DNA from: UBA5189 sp035631615
Lineage (GTDB): Bacteria > Chloroflexota > Limnocylindria > Limnocylindrales > CSP1-4
Assembly (NCBI GenBank): GCA_035631615.1
Contig: DASQIK010000023.1
Span: 1 to 64,000, forward strand
Direction: 5' to 3'
Length of the DNA stretch: 64,000 nt
A model generated the notes under the pieces. It was not told the DNA's origin, ran no database searches, and saw only the letters and a program-made list of their open reading frames with translations. The translations under genes were made by a program, and so were the position numbers. Below, piece by piece: positions 9,022-17,606 of this stretch (position 1 is the first letter of the stretch; each line of letters opens with the position of its first letter).

Positions 9022-9855
9022 GTGGACCTGGTGCGGCTCGGCCTCGGCATTCGCGCGCTTCGACGCCGCCGTGGCTGGCGGCAGCGAGATCTCGCCGCCG
9101 CGGCTGGCGTGTCGCAGACGACCGTGTCGTTGATCGAGCGCGGGCAGAGCGACCGGGCTTCGCTCCAGGCCATCCAAGCCGTAGCCGCGGCTATCGATGC
9201 CCGACTCGTCCTGGAGATCCGCTGGCGGGCCGGCGACCTCGATCGGCTCCTTGATGCCGATCATGGGCGATTGACCGGGTTCCTTGTTCGACGGTTGCGG
9301 GACTGGGGCTGGGAAGCACGCGCGGAAGTCACCTACGAGGCGGCCCGGCGCTCTGGATCCGTCGACATCCTCGCCTGGCATGCCGAGCGACGGATCCTGC
9401 TCGTCATCGAGATCAAGACGGCCATCGCATCGGGCGAAGCGATCCTGCGCAAGTTGGACGAGAAGGTCCGGATCGCGCCCAGGCTGGCTCGCGAACGCTT
9501 TGGGTGGTCGCCGATCGCTACGGGCCGGCTGCTGGCCATTGAGGATACGTCCACGAACCGGCGGCGAACCGGAGCAAATGCGAGCTTCTTCGACGCCGCT
9601 CTGCCGATGAGCGGACCGAGACTTCGGCGCTGGCTTGCGTCGCCCGTTGGCGCCGCGGACGGCCTCCTGTTTCTGTCATCGAGCAGCCAGGTCGCTGGTA
9701 TCCAGACGCGTGGCGGCCAACATCGCGTACGGAGGCAGCGGACGGCCATGAAAGGGACGGTTCCAAACGACACCCGAATGGCGATCCGTCCGGCTGCTGA
9801 AGCCGACGAGGCCATTCCAACCATCTTGATTGGATACGAGCGGCCTGACCGCTAG
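9022..9855 (+). CDS. XRE-family HTH protein with PD-(D/E)XK-like C-terminal domain
   Basis: A 277-residue protein. Residues about 8-65 form a Cro/C1-type helix-turn-helix (RRRRGWRQRDLAAAAGVSQT, then VSLIERG). The C-terminal half contains GSVDILAWH followed by LLVIEIKT, the Asp...Glu-X-Lys arrangement of PD-(D/E)XK nuclease-like folds. Such fusions are frequent as orphan genes in Chloroflexota and Actinomycetota, and their function is not known to me. The GTG at 9022 is the start nearest the HTH; GTG 9031 is an alternative. It is oriented against the flanking bkd genes and splits E2 from E1. Nuclease activity is inference. Confidence 0.75.
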   Translation: MDLVRLGLGIRALRRRRGWRQRDLAAAAGVSQTTVSLIERGQSDRASLQAIQAVAAAIDARLVLEIRWRAGDLDRLLDADHGRLTGFLVRRLRDWGWEARAEVTYEAARRSGSVDILAWHAERRILLVIEIKTAIASGEAILRKLDEKVRIAPRLARERFGWSPIATGRLLAIEDTSTNRRRTGANASFFDAALPMSGPRLRRWLASPVGAADGLLFLSSSSQVAGIQTRGGQHRVRRQRTAMKGTVPNDTRMAIRPAAEADEAIPTILIGYERPDR

Positions 9856-9881
9856 GTGGGGAAACGGTCTGGCGAAACGGA

Positions 9882-10241
9882 TCAGGGTGCCGGCGAGCGG
9901 GCCATGTAGGCGTCGAAGCCGCGGCCGACGACGCGTTCGAGCTCGTCGAGGAGCGCCTCGTCGCCGGCAGCGAGCTTGAAGACGGAAGCGCCGGTGCGGC
10001 GGCGCAGGAGCTCCGGTGAGACACCGGTCAGCAGCTCAGGGTGGCCGTGCATGGGCAGGAAGTTGAACTTCACGCGATCGCCGATGCGCTGCACGCCCGC
10101 GAACCAGTCGTGGGCCCTGGCGTCTCGGCGGCGCAGGACCTCCATGCCGTAGATCTCCGCTGCCTCGAGCTCGTCCTCGTACGGCACGAGCATCGCGCGC
10201 AGCTCCGCCTCGAGCTCGCCGAGGGTCATTTCAGGGCTCAC
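9882..10241 (-). CDS. Conserved small protein, DUF1801-like
   Basis: A 119-residue soluble protein without signal or membrane segment. Its second half (VKFNFLPMHGHPELLTGVSP, then a Phe-Lys-rich stretch and a C-terminal helix) resembles small conserved proteins of the DUF1801/YdhG type. The similarity is by eye only and no function can be stated. The start is GTG at 10241 or ATG at 10229. It follows the E1beta gene by 33 nt on the same strand, so it may be the last gene of the E3-E1alpha-E1beta unit. Confidence 0.6.
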   Translation of the reverse strand: MSPEMTLGELEAELRAMLVPYEDELEAAEIYGMEVLRRRDARAHDWFAGVQRIGDRVKFNFLPMHGHPELLTGVSPELLRRRTGASVFKLAAGDEALLDELERVVGRGFDAYMARSPAP

Positions 10242-10274
10242 GTCAGGGCTCGTGGCGACGGCGCGGGCTCGCGC

Positions 10275-11258
10275 CTAGTACGCGGCGAGCTTGCGGATGC
10301 CGTCGGCGATCTTCTCGGGGTTGACCATGAACCAGTCCTCGAGGACGTGGTTGTACGGGACGCCCGGGACGTCGGGGCCGGCGACGCGCGAGACCGGGCC
10401 GTCGAGGTAGTCGAAGGCGTCCTCGGCGACGATCGCGGCGAGCTCCGCGCCGTAGCCGAGGAACCGGTTGTCCTCGTACACGATCAGGCACTTGCCGGTC
10501 TTCTTGACCGAGGACAGGATCGTCTCGCGGTCGAGCGGGCGGAGCGTCCGGAGGTCGACGACCTCGACGCTGATCCCCTCCTCCGCCACGACGTCGGCGG
10601 CCTCGAGGGCGTAATGGGCCATCAGGCCGTAGGCGAGGATCGTGATCTGCGTGCCGGGATGGGTGATCGCGGCCTTGCCGAGCGGCACCAGGTAGTCGTT
10701 CGCGGGCACATCGCCGCGGACGGACCGATACATCTTCTTGTGCTCGAAGAACAGCACCGGGTCGCTGTCGCGGATCGCCGAGCGCAACAGCCCGGCCGCG
10801 TCATATGGCGTCGATGGGATGACGATCTTGAGCCCCGGCACGTGGGCGAAGAACGCCTCGACGGACTGGGAGTGGTACAGCGCCCCATGCACACCCCCGC
10901 CATACGGCGCGCGGACCGTCATCGGCACGCCAAAGCCGTTGTTCGAGCGGTAGCGCATCCGCGCCGCCTCGGACACGAGCTGGTTGAACGCCGGGTGGAT
11001 GAAGTCGGCGAACTGGATCTCGGCGATCGGGCGGAGGCCGTTCATGGCGGCGCCGATCGAGGCGCCGATGATGAGCGACTCGCTGAGCGGCGTGTCGATG
11101 ACCCGATCCTCGCCGAACTCGGCGTACAGGCCGTCGGTGGCCAGGAACACGCCGCCCTTGAGCCCGACGTCCTCGCCGAGGAGGATCACGGACTGGTCGC
11201 GCCGCATCTCCTCGGCCATCGTCTCGCGGATCGCCTCGATGAACGTCTTGAGCGCCAT
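10275..11258 (-). CDS. bkdA2: Branched-chain 2-oxoacid dehydrogenase E1 beta subunit
   Basis: A 327-residue transketolase-like subunit that pairs with E1alpha for thiamine-diphosphate-dependent decarboxylation of branched-chain 2-oxoacids. Family signatures include LLGEDVGLKGGVF, RVIDTPLSE, IAEIQFADFIHPA, RAPYGGGVHGALYHSQS and the C-terminal VEVVDLRTLRPLD. The GG-HGALYHSQS region and overall pattern look like BCKDH rather than pyruvate dehydrogenase E1beta. The ATG directly abuts the TAG of the E1alpha gene (TAGATG), so the two subunits are translationally linked. It is full length. Confidence 0.94.
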   Translation of the reverse strand: MALKTFIEAIRETMAEEMRRDQSVILLGEDVGLKGGVFLATDGLYAEFGEDRVIDTPLSESLIIGASIGAAMNGLRPIAEIQFADFIHPAFNQLVSEAARMRYRSNNGFGVPMTVRAPYGGGVHGALYHSQSVEAFFAHVPGLKIVIPSTPYDAAGLLRSAIRDSDPVLFFEHKKMYRSVRGDVPANDYLVPLGKAAITHPGTQITILAYGLMAHYALEAADVVAEEGISVEVVDLRTLRPLDRETILSSVKKTGKCLIVYEDNRFLGYGAELAAIVAEDAFDYLDGPVSRVAGPDVPGVPYNHVLEDWFMVNPEKIADGIRKLAAY

Positions 11259-12365
11259 CTAGTCAACCGCGCCTTCGGCGGCGGAGGTGTCGCCCTCGTG
11301 GCCCTGGAGCCCGTGGGCCGCACCGAACCCCCAGGTCGGCGGCAGCTCGCCTGGCCAGTCCTCGGCGAAGACCCACTTCATCGCCGTGCGTGGATCCGGG
11401 TCTGCGGCACCTTCGGCGTACTCGGTCGCCTCGTCAATGTCGGCCTTGACCTCGGCCGCGATCCTCGCCTCGATCTCGTCGGTCAGGACACCGGCGTCGC
11501 GCAGCTCCGCGCGGAAGCGCGGGAGCGGGTCCTCGCCCTTGAGCCCCTCGAGCTCCTCGGCGGAGCGGTACTTCGTCTGCTGGTCGTCCGAGGAGTGGGC
11601 GGTGAGGCGGATGACCTTCGCCTCGATGAGCGTCGGGCCGTCGCCGCGCCGGGCCCGATCGACCGCTTCCTTCGCCGCCCGGTAGCAGCCGAGCACGTCC
11701 GCGCCGTCGACGATGACGCCCGGGATCCCGTAGCCGGAGGCGCGATCCGCCACGTTCGGCGTGGCCAGCTGCTTCGAGACCGGCACGCTGATCGCATAGC
11801 CGTTGTTCTCGACGCAGAGGATGAACGGGAGCTTGTGGATCGCTGCGAAGTTGAGGCCTTCGTGGACGTCGCCCTGATTGGAGCTGCCCTCGCCCATCGA
11901 GGTCATCGCGACCTGGCCGGTCTTCCGGATCTTCGCCGCCAGCGCGATCCCGACGGCGTGCAGCATCTGCGTCGCGACCGGCGACGACAGCGACACCAGG
12001 TTGTTCGCCACGTTGCCGTAGTGGCCCGGCATCTGGCGGCCGCCGGAGGACAGGTCGATCGCCTTCGCGTACTGCGCGGTCAGGATGTCGCGTGCCTGCA
12101 TGCCGAAGGTCAGGCACGTCGCGATTGAGCGGTAGAACGGCGCGATCCAGTCCTTGCCGCGCTCGAGCGGCCACGCGATCGCGGCCTGCGCGCCCTCGTG
12201 GCCCTGGCCGCTGATGACGAACGGGATGCGGCCCGCGCGGTTGAGGATCCACATGCGCTCGTCGACGGCGCGAGCCGTCGCGATGACCTTGTACATGCCG
12301 AGCAGGTCGGCGTCGGTCAGCCCGACGGATGCTGCAAGCTTCGAGCTTTCGCTCCTCGCTGCCAT
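11259..12365 (-). CDS. bkdA1: Branched-chain 2-oxoacid dehydrogenase E1 alpha subunit
   Basis: A 368-residue thiamine-diphosphate-binding subunit. The family stretch RMWILNRAGRIPFVISGQGH near residue 38 is typical of BCKDH E1alpha. The ThDP motif reads MGEGSSNQGDVHEGLNFAA near 165 (GDG-type motif with GEG) and ends with NNGYAIS. The phosphorylation-loop equivalent is HSSDDQQTKYRS near 270. The frame extends upstream to 12602, but the ATG at 12365 matches family length and the upstream residues are low-complexity. It begins 140 nt after the E3 stop and runs directly into E1beta. Substrate preference for branched-chain acids is inferred from similarity. Confidence 0.93.
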   Translation of the reverse strand: MAARSESSKLAASVGLTDADLLGMYKVIATARAVDERMWILNRAGRIPFVISGQGHEGAQAAIAWPLERGKDWIAPFYRSIATCLTFGMQARDILTAQYAKAIDLSSGGRQMPGHYGNVANNLVSLSSPVATQMLHAVGIALAAKIRKTGQVAMTSMGEGSSNQGDVHEGLNFAAIHKLPFILCVENNGYAISVPVSKQLATPNVADRASGYGIPGVIVDGADVLGCYRAAKEAVDRARRGDGPTLIEAKVIRLTAHSSDDQQTKYRSAEELEGLKGEDPLPRFRAELRDAGVLTDEIEARIAAEVKADIDEATEYAEGAADPDPRTAMKWVFAEDWPGELPPTWGFGAAHGLQGHEGDTSAAEGAVD

Positions 12366-12505
12366 CAACGTGACCCCGGTGCGCTCAGCCGGTCGCGGCA
12401 CAAGGCGGGAGCGAGCACGGCCGCGAGCGCACTCCGATCGTGCGTGAGCGGCCGCGCGCAGCGACCAACGCGGCGCCGAGGCCGGATCAGCGCACCGATC
12501 GCCAT

Positions 12506-13942
12506 CTAGAAGTTGATCGACCGGCCATCGACGGCCAACGCCGCCTCGCCGATGATCTCGGAGAAGGTCGGATGCGGGTGGGTCGAGCCACCGATCTCCC
12601 ATGGCGTCGCCTCGAGGCTACCGGCGAGGGTGGCCTCGGCGATCAGGTCCGTCGCGTGCGGCCCGATGACGTGCACGCCGAGCGTGTCGCCCGTCTGCGG
12701 GTTGCCGATCACCTTCGCGAAGCCCTCGTACTCGCCACCGATGATCGCCTTGGCGATCGCCTGGAACGGCACCTTGCCGACCTTGTACGGCAGCCCCCGC
12801 TCCTGGCATTGCTGCTCGGTGAGCCCAACCGACGCGATCTCCGGCCGGCAGTACGTCGCCCGGGGCTGCTGCACGTAGTCCATCGGGTGGACGTCCTTGT
12901 CACCCGCGATCGTGTGCGCGGCGATGAGGCCCTCATGCCCCGCCGTGTGCGCCAGCATCAGCCCCCCGACCGCGTCGCCGATCGCGTACAGGTGCGGCTC
13001 GCGCGTGCGCATCGTGCGCAGGTCGACCTTGACGAAGCCGCGCTCCAGCTCCGCGCGCGTCGACTCGAGCCCGACGTCCTCGACGTTCGGCGCCCTGCCG
13101 GTCGCGACGAGGAGCAGCTCGGCGGTGAGATTCGCCGCTTCCCTGCCCTCGGGCCCGACGTCCATCGAGACGCCGGTCTTCGTCACCTTGACCGCCTTCG
13201 TGTCGAACCGGGCGCCGGTCATCACGGTCATGCCCCGCCGGGTGAAGCTTCGCTCGAGCGCCTGGCTGACCTCGCGGTCCTCGAGCGGCACGAGCGTCGG
13301 CAGGTACTCGAGGAGCGTGACCTTGACGCCGAGGTCGTGGTACATCGAGGCGAACTCGACGCCGACCGCCCCGGCCCCCACGACGATGACGTCCCTGGGC
13401 AGGGTGCTCGAGGTGAGCACGTCATCGGAGGTGACGATCCGCTTCCCGTCCGGCTCGAGGCCGGGGAGCGACTTCACCCGTGAGCCCGTCGCCAGGATCA
13501 CGTCGGTGCCCTGGAGAAGGCGCTCGCCGCCCGGGTTGTCGGCGTCCGGCGTCGTCTCGACGCGGACATGGGTCGGGCCGTCGAGGCGGCCCCTGCCCTG
13601 AATCCAGGTGACCTTGTTCTTGTCGATCAGGCTCTTGAGGCCGGTCCACAGGCGCTTCACGACCTGGTCGCGCCGCTCGGCCATGCGGGCGTAGTCCACC
13701 ACCGGGTCGCCGGCGTCGATGCCGTACTCCTTCGCGTGCCGGATCCGCTCCGCGAAGGCGGCCGATTCGAGCAGGGCCTTCGTGGGGATGCAGCCGATGT
13801 GGAGGCAGGTCCCGCCGATCTTCGCCTGATCGACGAGGGCGACCTTCAGCCCGAGCTGCGCGGCGCGGAATGCGGCGGTGTAGCCGCCAGTTCCGGCGCC
13901 GAGGACGACGAGATCGAAGTCGTTGGAGGAGCCGACGGCCAT
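12506..13942 (-). CDS. lpdA: Dihydrolipoyl dehydrogenase (E3)
   Basis: A 478-residue flavoprotein disulfide reductase that reoxidises the E2 lipoyl groups with NAD+. It shows the FAD fold GAGTGGYTAAFRAAQLG near residue 15, the redox-active disulfide GGTCLHIGCIPTKALL near 45, the NAD-binding GAGAVGVEFASMYHDLG near 190, the second FAD motif YAIGDAVGG near 325 and the C-terminal HAHPTFSE-type motif, here STHPHPTFSE near 455, with the catalytic His and Glu. It is the first gene of the bkd unit. A TACCAT hexamer 8 nt before the ATG suggests a leaderless start. Confidence 0.96.
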   Translation of the reverse strand: MAVGSSNDFDLVVLGAGTGGYTAAFRAAQLGLKVALVDQAKIGGTCLHIGCIPTKALLESAAFAERIRHAKEYGIDAGDPVVDYARMAERRDQVVKRLWTGLKSLIDKNKVTWIQGRGRLDGPTHVRVETTPDADNPGGERLLQGTDVILATGSRVKSLPGLEPDGKRIVTSDDVLTSSTLPRDVIVVGAGAVGVEFASMYHDLGVKVTLLEYLPTLVPLEDREVSQALERSFTRRGMTVMTGARFDTKAVKVTKTGVSMDVGPEGREAANLTAELLLVATGRAPNVEDVGLESTRAELERGFVKVDLRTMRTREPHLYAIGDAVGGLMLAHTAGHEGLIAAHTIAGDKDVHPMDYVQQPRATYCRPEIASVGLTEQQCQERGLPYKVGKVPFQAIAKAIIGGEYEGFAKVIGNPQTGDTLGVHVIGPHATDLIAEATLAGSLEATPWEIGGSTHPHPTFSEIIGEAALAVDGRSINF

Positions 13943-13950
13943 CGCTGCGG

Positions 13951-13956
13951 ATGGTA
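13951..13956 (-). promoter_or_regulatory. Candidate -10 (TACCAT) of lpdA
   Basis: TACCAT on the minus strand lies 8 nt before the lpdA ATG (13942), squeezed into the 19-bp gap plus the stop of the cyclase gene. No Shine-Dalgarno is present. Confidence 0.4.
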
Positions 13957-13961
13957 CGGCG

Positions 13962-16900
13962 CTACCCGGTGGCTCGCACCGTGGAGGGCTGCTCCGCCGG
14001 CACGGCCGGAGCCTGCCCGGAGTCGCGTCCGGTGGCTGCCTTGTCGCGGTACCGCTCGACGTACGCGCTCGCACCGCGCTCGGCGAACCATGCCTGAGCC
14101 GCTTCGAGTGCCTTCATTGCTTCGGGGAAGCGACGCCCGCCGAGGTGGCCGAACGCGAGTCGGAACCGGGCGGCAAGCAGCTCGGCACCAGTCAGCCCCA
14201 GGTGCTGCTCGGCGGCGACGAACGCCTGGCGAGCATCGTCCCACCGGCCGTCGATGAGCGCCAGCAGGCTGGCCGCCATCGCATCGAACGCCCGTTGGAC
14301 GGGGAGGGGCCTCGTGAGCTGGCGCCAACGGTCGATCACGGCTGCCACCCGCTCGGAGCTCCCGGCGCCCGCCGCCGCGAAGAGGGCCGCCTGGAACCCC
14401 AGCTCCACCTCTGCTGACGTGACCAGCGACCTCTCGGCGACGGCGAAGGCCTCCTCGAATCGGCCCTGCGCGGTGAGCGCGTCAGCTTTCGCGGCGAGGG
14501 CCCAGCCGGACGCCTGCCCGCTTTCGGCGATGGCAGGTCCCGCCAGGAGCGCATCGATTGCCTCGGCGGCGGCAACGGGGTGGCCGCGGTAGATCAGACG
14601 CCGGGCTTCCTCGTGGTGGAACCAGTCGAGGTAGTAGCCCTCGACGCCCTCCATCTCGGCGCGCGCCTCCTCGAAATAGGCATCCCAGTCGCCGACCTTG
14701 AACGAGACGTCGAGCAGCGCATCGACGCTGTGGAGCAGCCACGTCTGCTGTCCGAACCTGCGGGACTGTTCGTAGACCTCCTCCAGCACGACGCGAGAGT
14801 CCGGCAGGTCCACGTCCTGCAGCATCACGCGCAGGTTGTTGCGCGCGCGGAGTGAGGCGAACAGGTTTCCCTGAGCGTCGGCCATGACGATCGCGCCACG
14901 GAGCAGTGCCTCGGATTCGATGACGCGACCAATGTTCTGGAGGGCCGTGCCCTTCGTGATGATCGCCTCGAGCAGGACGCGGGGCGTTGCGACCGCGTGC
15001 TGGGCGAGCACGCGATCACACCAAGCCACCGCGTCGTCGCGGCCGCCGAGCATCATCGCGCGGGCAAGCTCCACCTGCGCAGAGGCGATATCCGCTGACG
15101 GCGGGAGATCGGCGACCGCGGCCAGATCGGCCTCGAGCATCGTGATGGTGGCCTGCTCCCGGTGCTCCGCGAGGAGCGCCGCGGCCTCCGCCGCCGCGGC
15201 CCGCAGGCCCCCCAGGCGATCCCCAACCTGCGCGAACAGGGAGCGGGCTTCCGCCGCGTGTGCATAGGCACGCGGGAACTGTGCGGCATCGCTGGCCAGG
15301 CCGATCGCGCGCGCGTGGAGCGCGGCCTGCTCGGCCGGCTCCGTCGCGATCGTCAGCGCCTCCTCGACGTAGGTCAGGGCACCGATCAGATCGTGCAGGG
15401 CGCCCGCGCGATCCGCGGCAGCCCGAAGCGCCACGCGCGCCTGGGCCGCAAGTGCGTCTGCCTCGAGGCCCGCGCGGGCCGCCCGAAACGCGGCGAGGTA
15501 GTGCGTCGCGAGGACGCCAGCGATCTCCTCGTCGCCGAGCGACTCGAAGTAGCGCGCCGCTGCGACGTGCCTGGCCTGCCGGTCGCGCTTGGCGAGCGAC
15601 TGGTAGGCCACCTCGCGGACGACGCCCTGCAGGAACCGGTACTGCCCTCGCTCCGCGGATCGCGGGTCCGCATCCAGGGTCAGCAGCTCGCGTCTCACAA
15701 GGCCGTCGACGATGCCCGCGATGGCCTCGGGCTGCAGGTGGGACACGCTCACCAGCGCCGGCAGCGAGAAGCTGACGCCGAGGATCGACGCGTCCGTCAT
15801 CACGCTGCGCTCCTCGGGCGCGAGCGAGTCAAGGCGGGCCGCGATGAGCGCGTGCAGCGTCTCCGGGACGACGAGCTCGGGCACCGAGCCTGCGACCTCG
15901 TACAGCCGGCCGCTGGGGCGCAGGACGCCCCGATCGATGAGCATGCGCAGCGTCTCGACCGCGTACAGCGGGACGCCCTCCGCCCTCCCGACGATCCGCC
16001 GCAGGGCGTCGCCGGGCAGGTCCGGCACGAGGCCCCGGAGCAGTCGCTCCATCTCGGCGCTCGGCAGCGGATCGAGGTGGACGACCGTCGCACTGCGGAC
16101 GCTTCGGCCCCAGGCCGGCCGGCGATCGAACAGCTCCGGCCGCGCCTCCGCCAGGACGAGGATGGGCGAGCTGCGGGCCCATGTGAGCACGTGCTCGATG
16201 AAGTCGAGGGTGCCCTGGTCCGCCCACTGGAGGTCCTGGAACACAAGGACGACCGGTGACTCGGCGGCGAGGCGTTCCAGCAGGGTCCGCCAGGCCGCGA
16301 ACAGCTCGTCCCGCGATTCGCTCGGCAGCTCGTCGAGTCCCAGGAGCCCGAGCGCGCGCGGCTCGATCCAGTGCCGATCGGCCTCGTCCGGCAGGAACCG
16401 CATGAGCATGTCGCCCACCTTCTGGCGGGCGGCCTCCGCGTCGTCCGCGTCGCTCACCCCGGCACGGCCGCGAATCATCTCGGCCAGTGCCCAGTAGCTG
16501 ATGCCCTCGCCGTACGAGGGCGAGCGCCCGACGAGCCAGAACACGCCCTCGACGACGCCATCGAGGTACTTCTCCAGCTCCCACATGAGCCGGGACTTGC
16601 CCATGCCCGCGAGGCCGAGGAGAGTCACGAGCCGTGGCTTGCCCTCGCGAGCGGTCGCGTGGAAGAGGTCCTTCAGCAGCCGCAGGTCGTCATCACGGCC
16701 AACAAACGGCGGCTCGAGAATGACCGCCCTGCCCTCACCACCGCGGAGGGCCACGACGTTCACCGCGCGCCACACGTGGGCCGGCGCTTCCTTGCCCTTG
16801 AGGGCGCGGTCGCCGGCATCCTCGAACTCGATCGCGCGCGACGCGGCGCGGTAGGTGGCATCGCCGACGAGCACGGTCCCCGGCTCGGCAGCGGACTGCA

Positions 16901-17510
16901 CCCGCGACGCCGTGTTGACGAGGTCGCCCGCGATCATCCCCTGGCCTTCCGCCCCGATCGAGACCGCGGCCTCGCCAGTCAGGACGCCCGCCCGCGCCTG
17001 AAGCGGCTGCTCGGCGGAGGAGAGGCGCGGCACGGCGTTGACGAGCTCCATTGCCGCGCGGACGGCGCGTTCCGCGTCGTCCTCGTGGGCGGTGGGCGCT
17101 CCCCAGACGGCCATCACGGCATCGCCGATGAACTTCTCGATCACGCCACCGTGGCGGGCCATGATGTCCCGCGCGACCTCGTAGTAGCGCGTCAGGAGCT
17201 CGCGCGTGTCCTCCGCGTCGCGGCCCTCCGACGCGGTCGTGAAGCCAACGAGGTCGACGAAGACGACCGAGACGAGGCGGCGCTCGGCGAGCGGCTGGGA
17301 GGTCGTCGCCGGCGCCACGGTCTCCGAGGTGGGCGCTGCGCCCGCAGGTTCCGACAGGTTGTGGCCGCAGTTCATGCAGAACTTCGCACCGGGCTGGTTG
17401 ACCGTGCCGCACACGGGGCAGCCGGTCGCGAGGCGCGTCCCGCACTGGACGCAGAAGCGCGCGTTGGCATCGTTGTCCGTGCCACAGGTCGGGCACGTGG
17501 TGAGGGCCAT
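13962..17510 (-). CDS. Class III adenylate/guanylate cyclase-domain ATPase with zinc ribbons and TPR-like repeats
   Basis: A 1182-residue signalling protein. Two zinc ribbons lie at the N-terminus (CPTCG...FCVQCG and CPVCG...FCMNCG, residues about 6-50). A class III cyclase domain follows (about 72-245) with metal-binding FVDLVGF and IGDAVMAVWG and the transition-state NTASR. Then comes an AAA/STAND-type ATPase with Walker A GLAGMGKS near 300 and a long helical TPR-like region to the end. The architecture matches bacterial cyclase-ATPase-TPR regulators whose inputs are mostly unknown. The start at 17510 puts the ribbons at the N-terminus; the hexamer TATCCT is 10 nt upstream. It is divergent from plsY. 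Confidence 0.88.
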   Translation of the reverse strand: MALTTCPTCGTDNDANARFCVQCGTRLATGCPVCGTVNQPGAKFCMNCGHNLSEPAGAAPTSETVAPATTSQPLAERRLVSVVFVDLVGFTTASEGRDAEDTRELLTRYYEVARDIMARHGGVIEKFIGDAVMAVWGAPTAHEDDAERAVRAAMELVNAVPRLSSAEQPLQARAGVLTGEAAVSIGAEGQGMIAGDLVNTASRVQSAAEPGTVLVGDATYRAASRAIEFEDAGDRALKGKEAPAHVWRAVNVVALRGGEGRAVILEPPFVGRDDDLRLLKDLFHATAREGKPRLVTLLGLAGMGKSRLMWELEKYLDGVVEGVFWLVGRSPSYGEGISYWALAEMIRGRAGVSDADDAEAARQKVGDMLMRFLPDEADRHWIEPRALGLLGLDELPSESRDELFAAWRTLLERLAAESPVVLVFQDLQWADQGTLDFIEHVLTWARSSPILVLAEARPELFDRRPAWGRSVRSATVVHLDPLPSAEMERLLRGLVPDLPGDALRRIVGRAEGVPLYAVETLRMLIDRGVLRPSGRLYEVAGSVPELVVPETLHALIAARLDSLAPEERSVMTDASILGVSFSLPALVSVSHLQPEAIAGIVDGLVRRELLTLDADPRSAERGQYRFLQGVVREVAYQSLAKRDRQARHVAAARYFESLGDEEIAGVLATHYLAAFRAARAGLEADALAAQARVALRAAADRAGALHDLIGALTYVEEALTIATEPAEQAALHARAIGLASDAAQFPRAYAHAAEARSLFAQVGDRLGGLRAAAAEAAALLAEHREQATITMLEADLAAVADLPPSADIASAQVELARAMMLGGRDDAVAWCDRVLAQHAVATPRVLLEAIITKGTALQNIGRVIESEALLRGAIVMADAQGNLFASLRARNNLRVMLQDVDLPDSRVVLEEVYEQSRRFGQQTWLLHSVDALLDVSFKVGDWDAYFEEARAEMEGVEGYYLDWFHHEEARRLIYRGHPVAAAEAIDALLAGPAIAESGQASGWALAAKADALTAQGRFEEAFAVAERSLVTSAEVELGFQAALFAAAGAGSSERVAAVIDRWRQLTRPLPVQRAFDAMAASLLALIDGRWDDARQAFVAAEQHLGLTGAELLAARFRLAFGHLGGRRFPEAMKALEAAQAWFAERGASAYVERYRDKAATGRDSGQAPAVPAEQPSTVRATG

Positions 17511-17562
17511 GTCGAACGGGAGGATACGGCGAGCGACCGGCATCCGGCGAGACCGGTGGTTG

Positions 17563-17568
17563 TATCCT
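17563..17568 (+). promoter_or_regulatory. Candidate -10 (TATCCT) of the plsY leader ORF
   Basis: TATCCT is 8 nt before a GTG at 17577 that opens a 9-codon ORF ending at plsY. The plsY ATG itself lies 35 nt further on, with no Shine-Dalgarno. Confidence 0.4.
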
Positions 17569-17576
17569 CGCCTGCG

Positions 17577-17606
17577 GTGCGCACGCTCTCGCGAACCGTT
17601 CGATGA
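17577..17606 (+). CDS. Putative 9-residue leaderless leader peptide coupled to plsY
   Basis: GTG at 17577 reads MRTLSRTVR and stops at TGA 17604-17606, which overlaps the plsY ATG as ATGA. A TATCCT -10-like hexamer lies 8 nt before the GTG. The plsY start has no Shine-Dalgarno, so ribosomes may reach it by terminating and re-initiating from this mini-ORF. The peptide contains three Arg, two Thr and one Ser. Expression is unproven. Confidence 0.4.
   Translation: MRTLSRTVR

Noticed and set aside
10041..12128. Long plus-strand ORF of 695 codons opposite the E1 genes
   Set aside because: Antisense open frame caused by high GC; composition is Arg/Asp/Val/Leu-rich with no motif, while the minus strand encodes conserved E1 alpha and beta.
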